Source: Isoetes taiwanensis (taxonomy: Eukaryota > Streptophyta > Lycopodiopsida > Isoetales > Isoetaceae). Taken from it: a stretch of DNA of 64,000 bases. The stretch covers positions 14,733,428-14,797,427 of the forward strand of contig JAJEKV010000002.1 of NCBI GenBank assembly GCA_021234155.1. Reading direction: 5' to 3'. Below, piece by piece: positions 11,400-24,061 of the stretch (the stretch's first letter is position 1; every line of letters starts with the position of its first letter). The notes beneath the pieces are model-generated. The model made no database searches. It was not told the origin of the DNA and worked only from the letters and a program-made list of their open reading frames with translations. The translations under genes and the position numbers were made by a program.

Positions 11400-14300
11400 T
11401 TCCAACGTTTTTTTTGCTCCTTCCTCGCTTCTCCTAGTCGCCATAGCCACCACCGGACTTGGAGGTCGCTTTCGCCATAGCCCATCTAAACTTGTAGCTT
11501 TGCTCCTTATCTTCCTAACCTAGGCGCTTTTCTCAAGCGCCACCTTGTTCATCATGGGGAGACCAAGCAAGTGTACAAGAGGACTCCCTCGGCTACACTA
11601 GGGTGTTCGGTTTAGCTTCCCTAATTCTTTGAGCTCTTGCCCCACCAAACCAATCGAGTTGAAGAACAAGCAAAAGCCGAAGGCATTTTGAGACACTATG
11701 CTAAGCAGCTTCTCCGAAGGGGCTAAGATACCATACCCACTCTTCAACTTCAACGGCGTTTCTTTTCAAACTTAACCAACAAGGAGGCCTATACCATAGT
11801 TGAGGAAGAAGGCGGTGTTTCCAAAACTATCTCTGCAGTTCTACCCCTTTGAAATGGACGGCGTTGAAGGCGAGGCCATTCAAGTCTGCCCTAAGATCAT
11901 GCGGATGGCGCAGAGGCCGACCGTGATTAACCTACGATGACCCTCTTTGAAAGCAAGCTTTGGGATATCGCTACCTCGGTAATGGGATGTACCTTTTTAT
12001 CCGTGGATCGTTTACCATTCCACCTTTTTCCTATTTTCGAATAGCCCAAGCGGCAAAGCATCACGAAAGCAAGCAAAGAAAGCGCCAAAAGGGCAACTCC
12101 ATCTTGGAGGAGGTCGCCAAACTGCGTGAAAAACACCCCTCCTCAAGGCGATAAGCGGGCATCACAAGAGCAAGCCCGAGAAACAAAGGCAAGATGGAAG
12201 CCCGAGACCAGGGGATAGCTAAGGGAGGCGGCGGAATCTGATCCATAGGCGGCTTAGAAAGGAGCAAAACAAACAAGATACCACCTCACCCGTCGACCCT
12301 CGGGCCTTGAGAAAATGAAATATCTGGCTTTCATAAATCAGGTGAAACCGATTATAAGGCTAAGTTCAAAGCTTGGTGAATTAAGCTAAAAGGCCGCCGA
12401 GGAGAATCAGTAGGATGATACATCAAAGTAAAAGTAGCGACATCCCCGACTGTGAGGGAAATCTATTCGAGGAGCTGCTGCCACTAATAAAGAAGGGCAC
12501 ATGTACAAAGCCCGTACAGTGGCACTAAAAGGGAGATAAGAGTATAGGAAATACTTGAAGTTTATTCACGAAAACTTTCAATGCCTAGTTCGTGAGACCG
12601 CCCAAGAATACAAAGACGGATCTATGATTCCAGTACCACGCCGTCCTAGCACTTCAAGAAGCGGCGGGCCTACTTGGTGGCCCTTTTGGGGATGCCAACC
12701 TTTGTGCCATTCATGCCAAGTGTGTCACCATCCGGGTGAAGGACCTTCAATTAGCCCCGGGATCTGTGGGGAACAGCCGTGATGATATAATGTTGGAATA
12801 TGTACATAAATTTTTTGTGTATCAATCTAAACTAAGTTTTAACTCTTCATTTCACATTATAACAGTCAATTTTTTTTCTTGTTATTATTATTCTAAAATT
12901 TCAAACAAAAAATCTAACAATAATAATAATAAAAAATAATTTTAAATATTTAACCTCGAACTCTGTGCCCATATATTTAAAAAGTGAGATTCACTTTAGG
13001 GTTTCATTCCCTTGATCTCTCTTTTCTCGTTTTGCTCCTCTTTTCCTCCCTTCTTCGTCATGGACTACACTGGACCTTGCATGGTATATGGGTGGAGAGC
13101 GTGGGATCCTCGGGCCCCTTACCCTCTTTTAGACCCCATGTTGTAAGGTGTAGTCGATCTTGTCGACAATATCGCGACATGGTTTCCTCGAGGTTTGGCG
13201 AACGATGATATCTTACCGGTTGAACTTTTTGGGAGGAGAGCATACCTTTATTCCACAGGGACATCTTTTATGGCAGATGTTTGGGGATGATCACCATGGC
13301 GATGCCATACTACTTTCGGAGGCATTGTCCAACGCCCGGGGAATGCCCCCCATTCTTTATCCGGGTCTAACCGATCTATTTCGAAGCCCGATTTGCTCTC
13401 GGCCTTCTCATGGATAGATATATTGAGAGTGGTGATAATGCTCTTAGAGCAAACTAAGACTCCGGTCCCCCAGATCCTCGAGGAAGACGAAAGATAAGCA
13501 TCTTGCCACCGGGTGGAAGCGATTAGCGGCGAGAAGCCTTTTACCTGTGTAGTAAGGGCCAGCGGTTATCGGGTTGGGTACACTTCCCACCATAAAGGTT
13601 GAAGATCGGGATTATCTTTTTCTTGGGTGATATTCAATGGGCATACCCGGCATGTTTGCCAATATGGGCGGCAAAAAGCGGCTCATCTTCTTTATGAGTT
13701 AGCCGAAAGTATTGCCAAGGTCAAGATGACTTTATGGATTACTCTAGACCCGTACCTCCCGCCGGAGGTGCACCGATTGCTCAATTACCTTCCTTTTTTG
13801 ATATTGAGCCCGTCAACACATTATTGTCTTTTACGTCAACTCATGATCCAACAAGCTCCTTCGCAAATACCGAGTCGGTTTTCCATGCTACAGCACCGCG
13901 TATGTTCCTAATATTAACGACCTTTGTGTTAAGATGGAAGAGGATCCAACAAGCTGAAGATCTTTGTGATGAAGCTCGGTGTGCGCAAGGAGAGAAGGAT
14001 CTCGATAAAGAGGAATTGCCACCTAACTTTGAATCTGGAGGTTGGCTTCCTTAACCCATCTCGCGTCGAAGGTTTAAAGTGCCATATTACGATTCTTCTT
14101 ATCGGCTTTTACAAGCAAGCAGTACTCTTCTTCGCCCAAAGCAATTGCACAGCCGAGGGGCATTTGTATGGGCATAGGGCACTTTCTCTGACGGCCGGTC
14201 ATAAGAAGCTACCAACTAATCTCGAGCAAGTCATCCTAGTCAATCGTGATCTTGCCATTGCTGTTTTTTACCACGATTGGCTCTTGGATGAGCTTGAGTT

Positions 14301-14460
14301 TAATAGTTCTGGCGCCCTTAGCTACCAATGTTCCTCGAGGATAGCTTCAGCATTTGCTTCATCAATCAATCCTAGTCTTACAGCTTTACTGACCGACACA
14401 AACACGAAGTTTGATACCCAAATGCAAGATGTTGCGGGGCCAAGCTCTTAGTTCTAGACT
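11400..14460 (+). pseudogene. Long leader region with unidentified broken ORFs
   Basis: Over 3 kb separate the primer site from the gag-like region, much longer than a usual Ty3 leader. Two broken coding-like blocks can be traced: one from ATG near 11,554 to about 12,780, and one from ATG near 13,061 (reading MDYTGPCMVYG...) through open frames at 13,734-14,054 and 13,966-14,451. The second block is preceded by a TATA-like CATATATTTAAAAAG at about 12,970 and followed by AT-rich sequence with AATATAATA, so it has the outline of a separate transcription unit. I recognise no family. It could be an extra ORF of the element, a captured host gene, or a nested insertion. Confidence 0.4.
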
Positions 14461-14649
14461 TTTATCAAACTCTTGTATCCAATCTCTATAATTTTGATAT
14501 GGCATTTTCAATAGCCATTTATTAATATAATATTTTTCTCGGGTTTGCTTGCATTTTTTGAGTATGCAATTTTTTAATTAGTATTTTTGTTCTTTGTATA
14601 AGACTTAGATCCTTATTTATTCTTTGCAAATTGTCTTGACGATGGGGCA

Positions 14650-15750
14650 ATGGCCCATGGCATAATGCCTCGGGATGCGGGTCGTCTCACGCTGAACAGA
14701 GTTGATACTCATTAAGCGTGCTCAGTGATCTCAAGGCATCGTGTTGCAAACTAATCCTCCCCAAATGACTCCTGACTGTGGTCCCGAGATGCCACCTTTG
14801 CCGGCAAATCCACCACCACCACAGATACCGCACCTTTGCGCACGACACCCATGCATCGGACACAAGAAATGCCATGCCAAGCTGGCGTAGTCGCTACCGA
14901 GAGTGCTACGCCTTCCTGAACCGACGCCCGGAATCCTCATATTCATTCGCGACATCTGATGTCGCCATGCCAAGGCACATGATAAGGAATACCGTAAGGC
15001 AATGGACCACACTATCACTAGCATATGGAAGAACAGGAAGTTAAGCACAATTTGATGGTAAATCCAGGGGGAGGTCTTAATGTTGAATCGTGGTTGGATG
15101 AAATGAAAAGAATTTGGCAAGTCATATGGAATGATTGAGAAGGACACGAGTAAAGTTACCACCAACCTCACGAGTGCGCCGGGAATCGGTGGAAGGGTTA
15201 TGCAAAGGCAAAGCATTTGGGCGGGGAGTAGGTGCAAATTCAGGAAGTTTGCAAAAGCATTTAAATCACACTATGTATGTCGTGCGGCGCTGGTATAAAC
15301 AAATTCAAACCTTCTATAGGTCGGAGGCGAAAAAGCATGTTCGTTGACATATCTGAAACAAGTTTATCAACTTAAGGCTATATGTCAGGAATGAATGAAA
15401 AAAAGAGGCGGTTGAGGGATATATCGAGGATTGGCACCATCGATCAAAAGAATGGTGAAGGCCATAGATCCAAAGTGATGCGTTTTGCGGAGGCCGGGCT
15501 AAGGCATTAAGCCTCGAGGAGGACATTCCAAAAGAATCGTGTCGGCGTCCCGCTCCTTATGCTCAACCTCGCCCTTATACACGTTACAAGCCTCGTTCCC
15601 CAAGTCCACAGGCCCCTCGGCCAAAATTCGGGCGGATGATAGAAAGTTACCTTTAACGTGCCGGATAAAAGCCAATAACATTGGCGATTCGATTCGAGAA
15701 CTCTTCTGATCTATTCGAGGCGCACCGTGAACAGCTCCACAAAAGATAAA
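14650..15750 (+). pseudogene. Ty3/gypsy gag region (broken)
   Basis: Scattered frames give gag-like pieces, for example NPGGGLNVESWLDEMKRIW at about 15,060-15,120 and a basic, charged stretch to about 15,700. This placement between the leader and the protease fits gag (capsid/nucleocapsid). No intact nucleocapsid CCHC knuckle can be seen. Many stops and frameshifts exclude a working protein. Confidence 0.5.
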
Positions 15751-15939
15751 GGCATGTTTCAGGTGTATCGCGCCGGACATATGATCTTTAGCTGCCCCTA
15801 TGTGACAAAACCTTTCGGTTGGCAATGGCAAGAAGTCAATTGGGAAGATCCGTCTTCACCCCGGGCCGGGCGAGGAGGTCCACGATTATATACACGGTGC
15901 GTGTCACATTTTTGCAGCTATTGAAACCAGCAATGCTGA

Positions 15940-16281
15940 TAGTCAGCCTGCCGTTACTTCTGCTATAGGCCAGGTAGACAGTAAGCCATTTGTTATTCTT
16001 ATGGATACGGGTAGTACCCATAATTTTGCTTCTCCCAGAATGGCCCAAGTCTTGAAACTTGAGACCTTAAGATCTAGACCACGACCGGTTACCTTGGCCA
16101 GTGGGAAGATTCGACATACAAATGGCCGTCGTATCAACCTGAATATGCAGTTGCCAGGCGCACCCGTTGCTTTAGGTGCAGAGCTAATGGACATTGGCAA
16201 ATATGATCTTATTGTCGGGATGGAATTTTTGGCGGTTATAAGGCCATATATGAACTGCGAGAAGCTTAAAAGTCACCTTTA
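15940..16281 (+). pseudogene. Retroviral-type aspartic protease of Ty3/gypsy pol
   Basis: The catalytic signature MDTGSTHNF starts at 16,001, with the active-site Asp codon at 16,004, and is followed by YDLIVGMEFL (about 16,200), the usual second conserved block of Ty3/gypsy proteases. The frame stays open from about 15,940 to the TAA at 16,280. This is the best-preserved part of the polyprotein. It would cleave the Gag-Pol precursor, but neighbouring gag and RT are broken. Confidence 0.75.
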
Positions 16282-16619
16282 ATGTACCAATGGAGTCCGA
16301 GTTACTGTTAAAGGTAACTCATTGAACCCAATCATGCAGTCCATCTCTAGCAGACACTTAGATAAGGCCATACGCAAGGATAAGGTACTTTGCGTTATCA
16401 GACTTGCCTCAATGGAGTCGACGCTAAAACGAAAAGAGGTAGTGGATGCATTGCCGGAAAAGATTGCTAGTCTTCTAAAGGGAATTTGGGATCTCTTCCC
16501 GGATGAGATCGAAACTCCCCCCCTCCTTTGGAAGGGGTGGAGTGTGAAATAGCCACAGGCTGGGTACTAAGCCTACCCGATGGGGCCCGTGCCCAGTATG
16601 AGTCCTCGAGGTTGGTGAG

Positions 16620-17800
16620 CTTAGAAGCAACTCCAAGGCTATTGAACCTAGGCTTCATTAGGCCTGATGTTTCACCCTTTGGTGACGCCTATTCTCTTTG
16701 TTAAAAGAAGGATGGCTCCATGAGAATGTGCATCGATTATAGGCAATTCAACAAGCATACAATCAAGAACCGTTATGCTTTGCCAAGAGTGGATGATCTC
16801 ATGGACCAATTGCAAGGGGGGTCAAATATTTTTGAAGATTGACTTACGCTTTCGGGGTATCATCGGATAAGAATAAAAGGGATGACATCCATAAATTTGC
16901 CTTTAAATGCGAGATCACGGGCATTATGAATTCCACAGTTATGCCTTTTGGCATAACTTCGCGCTCCCCACCTTTATGCGGTTGATGAGCGATGTCTTCC
17001 AAGAATACTTGGATGATTTTGTCGTTATCTTCTTGAGACATTCTCATCTATAGTAAAACCCTTGAGGAGCATGGCAACACCTTAGATTGGCCTTGCAGAA
17101 ATTGAGAAGTCACCCGCTCTTTGCAAAATTCTCTAAATACAAGTTTGCCTCACCGTAGAGTACCTAGGGCATGTTATTTCAGCCGAAGGTATTGCCGAGA
17201 TCCACAAAGATAGAAGCCCGATCAAGGACTACAGCCTATCCCCAGTAATTGAGAGGTTAGAGAGCCTTTTGGGCTTGTCGGGCTATTATAGGAGATTTGT
17301 CAAAGGATTTTGCGGGATTGCGGCCCCCTCAATGAGACCTTACAAAGCATGAAAGTGAAGGATTTGGTAGAACCTTGGAAGGCAAAAGGCCCGGCCAATT
17401 TCAAAAACTTAAGGATGCTTTGACTTGTTGCCAGTCCTCACCTTACGGACCGGAGAAAGATAAGTTAGTAGCAACGGATGCGATAAAATTACTCTTTGGG
17501 AGGAACACCTAATGCAAGAGGAGGGTTATTGCGTATGATTCTAAGAAAATGAATGAGGCCAGAACAACGATACCCCACCCACGATCGGGAACTTTTGGCG
17601 ATTGTGTGGACTCTGGCATATGGAGACACTACCTTCTTGGTAGGAGATTCCAACTAGATCACGGATCACGAGTCTCCGTTATCTTTCTACCGACCAAATC
17701 TCAATCTCCGTCGGGAGAAGATGGATGGAGTTTCTTGAAGAATATGATTTTGAGATCATGTATAAAAGTAGGATAAGCACAATGTGGTTCTTGGATGCTT
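16620..17800 (+). pseudogene. Reverse transcriptase and RNase H of Ty3/gypsy (broken)
   Basis: Near 16,675-16,850, shifting between frames, the sequence reads [20 protein letters not shown], then [15 protein letters not shown] and KIDLRFGYHR, matching the palm of Ty3/gypsy reverse transcriptases. Near 16,910-17,040 it reads VMPFGIT and, further on, a degraded catalytic region. YLGHV-like sequence near 17,160 and the RNase H part (SPSVISLPTDQI-like at 17,680, WMEFLEEYDFEI at 17,725) follow. Frameshifts occur about every 100 bases. Confidence 0.7.
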
Positions 17801-18039
17801 TATTCGCCATTCCTTAGTAACCCGCACCCGTTGTAATGCAATTTCCACGCTCATCGGTGAGTTGGGAAGCAAATAGAGCAAACTTTGGCCCTGGACCGGA
17901 ATTGATTGAAGTGTGTGCGGAGTTTAAACAAAGAGCCGCGAGCAGGATAAGGGCGTGAGGCTTTCGCTCTTATAAGAAAGGGGCAATTTGCTTTATTGCA
18001 AAGACAAGTTGTGTGCAGAGACTTGGGAGTCCGAGTAAG

Positions 18040-19270
18040 CTTATTCTTCATGATACACTGGCAACCCTATAAGCTGGACATGCGAGGCTTCATGAAGAGC
18101 TACTTTAAGATTAAGCTCCACTATTTTTTGGCCAAGCATGAAGAGACATTGCGGATACATTAAGCAATGTCAAGTGTATCGACAAACTAAGGCCCGGCGG
18201 TTGAGGGTTCGGGAGAGTTACAACGTTGGATGTGCCCAACACCAAATGGGAGGTGATAACCATGGATTTTATTGTGGGCCTTCTGCGTACCCTCCGGTGG
18301 ATATGGCCTTTAATGGTAGTGGTCGACAAGGATTGTCGAAGATGGCTCATTTCTTGCCATGTCGTACCCACGGACCCGACCTTGGATACAACTTTGTTAT
18401 TCCGAAGGAAATCTTGGTTGCAGGGATGCCACGGTAATAGTATCGGCCGGAGATCCCAAGTTTGTAAGTGCATTACGGAAGGATTTCTTTGCCACCATTC
18501 GGACAAAGCTTGCTATGAGCACAGCATATCATCCTCGGCGGATGGACAAGCAGGCCGGACCAACCGCATTATAGAAGATATGTTGCGAAGCTATGTGTGG
18601 AAAAAGCAAACTTCGGTGGGCGGATTATATCTATTTAGTGGAGTTTGCTTATAATAGCTCTTCTAGAATGTCTCCTTTCATGATAAATTATGGCTATCAA
18701 TGCCCTAACTCTAGACACATGGCATAATCATGTTTCTAAAGTGGAAGTTTCCGGCAACTCCTTTTGGAAATGCAAGCTTTAGTCGAGGAGGTTAGGTGGT
18801 TTATTTATTGGCGTAGCGTAGTCGAAAAAGTGTGGGTGATAAGCACAAAACCCGCGAGTGTTCAAATTGGGCGATTCAGTTTGGCTTAAGATTAAGGTTA
18901 AGCAAGCCAAGCTCAAAATTAAATAGCTGTAAGAAATTGGCACCCGGATGGGCTGGGCCGTTCATGATTATTGAGCGTATTGGAAGCGAGCATATCGGTT
19001 GGTTGTCCACCCGGCGAAGATCCACAAGGTCTTTCACGTGAGTCTTACAGAAGAGACACTCTCGATCGGAGGAGATGTTGGATACACCCACCCTCCTTGA
19101 GATGGCGGATGAGCAACTAGAGATAGTGCCCGAAGCTCTTCTTGATTCAGACCTATAAACTGAACCGAAGGACTCAAATGCTCAATATTTGGTCAAAGTG
19201 GAAACACTTCTTTGGTGGAGGATAGCTACGTGGGTAATGAAGATAGACCTTGAAAAGCATTATCAGAATT
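18040..19270 (+). pseudogene. Integrase and possible chromodomain of Ty3/gypsy (broken)
   Basis: The zinc-binding N terminus is traceable (HYFW at 18,120, then YIKQCQVYRQTKA, where the second Cys of the usual C-x2-C is replaced by Tyr). The core follows (KWEVITMDFIVGL from about 18,245; later GDPKFVSALRKDFF and STAYHP near 18,520). The C-terminal part reads KLAPGWAGPFMIIERIG (about 18,930) and IHKVFHVSLT (19,020). Near 19,180-19,230 a broken YLVKW...ATWV pattern suggests a chromodomain, the mark of chromoviruses. That last call is tentative. Confidence 0.65.
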
Positions 19271-19974
19271 CATCTGCGGGAATCTCAAAGCGCCCCTCAG
19301 CGATGTCATTAACCTTCCATTCGTGGTAAGCATTGAAGGCTTGATTCGGCGGGGATCATCACGGTAACTGCGGGGTAGATGCATCTTAGATCAAAGTAGT
19401 TACCGATGATGCGACCACCTTGGTGTTCTCGGGCGTGGTGTCTTGTCAATGTGGGCATGACCACGGATTCCCGAAACGATATGTAGTTGAAGGGCCTTTA
19501 ATCACCGGCGATAATAGGAACATGACCATTCCTTATGCGCTATGAATTTTGAACCCTAGGCATGATAGGCTTCCTGTTACTTTAATCTTTTTATTTTAAT
19601 TGAAGGGATGGTCCTTCAACCACAACTTAACTATTATGTGTAAATCTTTGACGTATTGACGTAATGCGGGCCGTGGCCGGTAGGTGACACCGCATGTATA
19701 GAGATTCTTGATGGCCCAAGCGTCGTATTTTCATGTCTTCTTTTATCGACTTGCCAATGGTTTCATAATGTACGTTATTGGACTCCGGTCCTTGAATTTT
19801 CCATGTGATAATGATGTGAAATGCACATTGGTTAGTAAACAATTTTGTGATCTTTAAACCTTAATCATGTTTTATCTTCGGGGAATAAGAAGTTATTCTC
19901 ATCTATTCATGTGTAACTTCTTTTGCATGTTAGCTATTTCTAACTAACCCAAATCTTGAGGGCAGCATTATTCC

Positions 19975-19984
19975 AAGGGGAGAA
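19975..19984 (+). promoter_or_regulatory. Polypurine tract
   Basis: AAGGGGAGAA lies directly against the TGTGGC start of the right LTR. This is the expected plus-strand priming site and helps fix the LTR boundary. Confidence 0.75.
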
Positions 19985-21537
19985 TGTGGCGTTCCGCGTA
20001 TTTATGCGGTATCATTATAAATACCTAGCGACCGTCAGCCCCGGCATATCTGTTGTCATAGGGTATAGCTAACCTAGTGGGTTAACCTAAATGGATTAAC
20101 TTAGCTATGCTAAATTAACATTAACCTAATTAATGGAATAATTAGCCTAATTAAGCTAATTAGCTAATTATTAATGCCATGGGCATGATTTGATTGGCCA
20201 AGGGAGGGTTTTGCTAGTTTAGTCTATCCTAGGTTAATCCTTGAACCCGAGTCAACCGGGGAGCTCTTCAACCCGGCTTCCCCAAAACCCTCACAAGCAG
20301 GATGGATCATCCTCAAGACAACGGCTCAAACTACTTTTGGTTGGTCCGTAGGATTAAGTGTGATTAGCAGGATAGCGCCTCTGAGGCATCTCTGTGTGTG
20401 ATGGTTCCTGTTTTTCTCTGTGATTTAGCAATAGAGACTAACCCTTGATTGAAAGGTAAGATGTTCTTCTTTTTTATTCTATACTTGCTCTGAAATGATG
20501 GATTGATGGTTCTTTGCATAGTATTACTCTGGAAATGGGGGAATTACGGGGGGTAGAGATCTCTGAGCTCCTATATCATAGTATGTTTCTAGTTAACACC
20601 CTATAAATCCCATTAGTTGCGGCCTGTGCACAAGATCCCACCGAGCTGTGGAATCTATGGCGTTATTGAAGCACCAGATAAGGGGCCGTAGTGATGAAGT
20701 GTGGGGTGGGGTCTGCGCTGAGCATAAAGGCTCTGGCAGGACTCCTTTAGTGAGCTAGGCCCCAATAATTAGGTCCGCGTGGAGGGCGGGTATGGTCGAC
20801 ACTCCCACGGAGTGCAGAGGTGTGACCCGAATGGGGCATCTTGTACTTTTGGCGATAAAGTTAGGGGAGTAGTTAAGTGCGGAAGGAGATGTTTGAGGGA
20901 TCTCCTCCTCCTAGCTCACCCATGGATTCAACGCTACGCGACTATGGGAGGGACACTTCCCGACCCGCCTCAATGGACCAGGGAGATGCAACACGGGTAG
21001 CCTCATGGGCCTCCCCTTTGAGCCTAAAGTCTACAGGAAGGCTACGGTGGCGCCATAGCTTGATTGGCTCATACGTAAAGTGTGCACTGGGAGGCGGATG
21101 GAGTGGACAACCCTAACCCTTTGTTCTATGCTATGCGCCATGTTATACTTGGTTTCTTGATCTCTTGAGACCCGGTAGTCAGTCTATCCTCATTGGAGTG
21201 CAGGCAAAAGGGTAGAACACGGGTTTTAGGGTGTTTTCCTTAGCGATAGATGTATCCTCTCATTGCTCGATATTGGGATGGAGGTGCCACCCTTCGTGGT
21301 GATTATTTATGATGTGATTATATTGTATACTAACCTTGTATTCACGCTTCCGCTATCTAGGAGATCCATTGAAGGCATGGACCGGAATGACACCTCCGTG
21401 TCCTTCCCTCGAACATCCATCATATGGATGGCCCGAGGTAGACGGAGGGCCCTGCTCATGGTGAGATGTTGCCATGGGAGGGGAAAATCCCTGTATGTAT
21501 AAGGCCGGGGCGCCGTATATATTCCGGGAGCGTCACA
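19985..21537 (+). repeat. Right LTR of Ty3/gypsy element
   Basis: It is the second copy of the LTR described at 9437, running TGTGGCGTTCC ... GGGAGCGTCACA. Alignment by eye with the left copy is continuous over its whole length with frequent single-base and short-indel differences. Confidence 0.8.
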
Positions 21538-21619
21538 GTTACTTAACATAGGTATATGATAGTACATCTACATAGAGGAAGATGTTTCACATAACTCCAT
21601 GATCATAGCGAGAGTCAAC

Positions 21620-23290
21620 ATGAATAGAGTTGATGACTTGCAACCAAAAGGAAGTTTGTTCGAAGTCCATCTTCAACCACAAGCCTCTTGCATATATGTG
21701 GATCATTGGTCGCCAAATTATCCCCTGCTAAACGATAATGTCCCCTCTCTTCACATTTATTTGAACTAGATCAATCTTATAATAGACACCCACCTAGACG
21801 TCAAAGTATTATATAGTGGCAGCGGAGCAGTTTCATCCTAGATGACTAGATAGCATGCGGAGAACCATCTGGCCCATAACTAGTTGCTACTTTGCTAAAT
21901 AGGAATTTAAAGTCTAGAACTAGCAGTAATGGAAGTAGAGTAGAACTAGTAATAACGGGAGTAGAGTAGAGGAAGAATCAAACCGGGAACCTGATCTAAC
22001 AGGAAAACTGGAAGAGGAAGAAGAACAGGGGTAGAAAGTGAAATATGGACTGGAGTAGAAGCAAGTGTCAGCTCAAGATCGGGACAGAGAACTAGATAGG
22101 AGGCATGATCAAGCAAACTATGAATTTGATCCAAAGTAAAAATTGGAAGATGAACAAGAACATGGATAGAAAATGAAATACGGATTGGAACAAGAATGTG
22201 AATAGAAGCAACAACTCAAGATCGAGACACTGAACTAGATCTAAAATTGGAGGAGCATAAAAACATAAAGGCATACTGGAAGTAGAATCCGAGCTCAATT
22301 TTGAATACAAGGCTGAACAAGTAGTGAAAAGTGAGGTCTCTGCAATATCAAGAAGTTCAAGACTCGTGCAACAATCCTCGTGCTCGTCATTGCTCTTGAA
22401 CTCGAGATAGCATTGATAGAAGAATGCAACAATTTTCTCTACCTCTTGTATAATACTCGCTAAAAGATTTATGACTTGTATCCAAAGGGTCGCTGGATCG
22501 AAACCCATCTTTAACTTCCTTTTACATATGTGTGACGGCCATATTCATATTATACTCATATGGTTGCCCCATTATCCCCCTCCAAATGATGATGTCCCAC
22601 TCTTCACATTCATTCAAACTAGATCAACCTTATAGTATAGATAAATACCATCCAGAATACTAGGCTCAAAGCAACTTTATTCTAGACTACCAGATAGCAT
22701 ACTGAGAACCATCTGGCCCATAACTAATTGCTACTTTGTTGAATACAGATTTAAAAATCTAGAACTAGCAGTAATGGGAGCAGAGCAAAAGGAAGAAGCA
22801 AACCAGGAACCTGATTCAAAGTGAAAATTGGAAGAGGAACAAGATCAAGATAGAAAGTAAAATATGGACTGGAACAAGAATATGAATAGAAGCAAGTGCT
22901 AACTCAAGATCAAAATAGAGAACTAGATTAGGAGCAGGATCTAAAATTGGAGGAGCATCAAGACACAAATGCATGCTGAAAGTTGAATCTGAGCTCAAGC
23001 TTGAACCCAAGACTGAGCAAGCAGTGGAGAGCAAGGCCTTTGCAACATTAAGAAGTTTAGGAACTAGAATTAGATCAAGACTTGGGACTTGGATAGGATC
23101 CTTACCCAGAAGTGTGGCTAATAGATGGCCATCCAACTGTCTTTGCCGTTGCTCCTCATGCTCGTCATTGCTCCTGAACTCGGGATAACGCTGATAGAAT
23201 GATGTGACAATCTTCTCTACCTCTTGCGTGATACTCGCCAAATGATACTGGATGATAAAAGAAAATTCTTCGACTAGCTAGAACTAAATA
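21620..23290 (-). repeat. Tandem duplication of an ~830-bp unit
   Basis: Unit A (about 21,620-22,450) and unit B (about 22,465-23,290) share the same series of landmarks, for example 'gagaaccatctggcccataact' at about 21,858 and 22,697, and 'ctagaactagcagtaatgg' at about 21,914 and 22,759. On the minus strand each contains a short open frame with the same start (ASI-QEVEKIV--FYQ--EF-SNDEHE; 22,092-22,508 and 22,816-23,241). The conserved peptide suggests the unit derives from coding DNA, but I recognise no family. Confidence 0.55.
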
Positions 23291-23303
23291 AGTATTCCAG
23301 TTC

Positions 23304-23477
23304 AAAGTATCACGAGCCTATGGGCTAGATACAAGAAAGTGCAAGAGAACTACAGATATAAACTGGAATCAATGTACTATAACAAGGATAATATGTACAA
23401 TGGCCTGAAATGAACGTCAAGAACACATGAACAAGAAGGCTCGAGACCATCCGCAAGGTCAAGAGCAAGAACACAAG
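23304..23477. repeat. Dispersed repeat, copy B
   Basis: This is the second copy of the ~175-bp repeat at 9061-9240, in the same orientation. It immediately follows the tandem duplication. Confidence 0.65.
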
Positions 23478-24061
23478 TTTGTTGCTGCAACTCTCTTTCA
23501 TTGTCTTTTTCCATGGTTTATACCTGCAAGGAACCCATCTGACAGGGCTTCAGCAATATCGTTCGCCTTTAAAGCATTCGTTGGGTAACCAGAAACATTC
23601 ATTTTTTTGGGGGGTGAGGATCCGCCCAAGCTGGACTCACTCAGACAAGCTTTCAAGCCTAAAGTACTCATATTGGTTAATGGAGTACATGTGTTCTTTC
23701 CTTAGATTATATGCTTCTATTATGTAGTCCTAAAAGGATCTTATGATATATGCTGCAAGAACTTTAAACTCATAATCCATTACTGCAGGCAAGCTCTAAT
23801 ACAAGAGCTCAATTTGAAGAAAGTAGAAGATGCTAATATTACTTATTGCTTTAAAGAGCTAACTTTTTGGTTTTCTATCTTAAGGGAATCGTCTCCTGCC
23901 ATCAAATCTTTCTCTGGTCCTTATAAGGTATACTATAGCTGAAGCTTAGTACCCAAACAGGTTAAAATCCCTCCCATGCCACTTCCAAGTGTTGTAATTC
24001 AGCATAATCTAGTAACTCTAGCAGCAGAGCTTGTAGATTATTTCTTTCTTTTTTTCCCATT

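Larger units (their letters stand above)
9437..21537 (+). mobile_element. Ty3/gypsy LTR retrotransposon, complete outline, decayed
   Basis: Two LTRs of about 1.53-1.55 kb (9437-10,967 and 19,985-21,537) bracket 9 kb of internal sequence. A primer-binding site follows the left LTR and a polypurine tract (AAGGGGAGAA) precedes the right one. The interior reads in the order gag, aspartic protease, reverse transcriptase, RNase H, integrase, then a possible chromodomain, which is the Ty3/gypsy (chromovirus-like) order. Every region has frameshifts and stops, and the two LTRs differ by many substitutions and small indels, so insertion was old. The 5-base flanks (attct / gttac) do not match, so the target-site duplication is lost or the ends come from different insertions. 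Confidence 0.85.
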
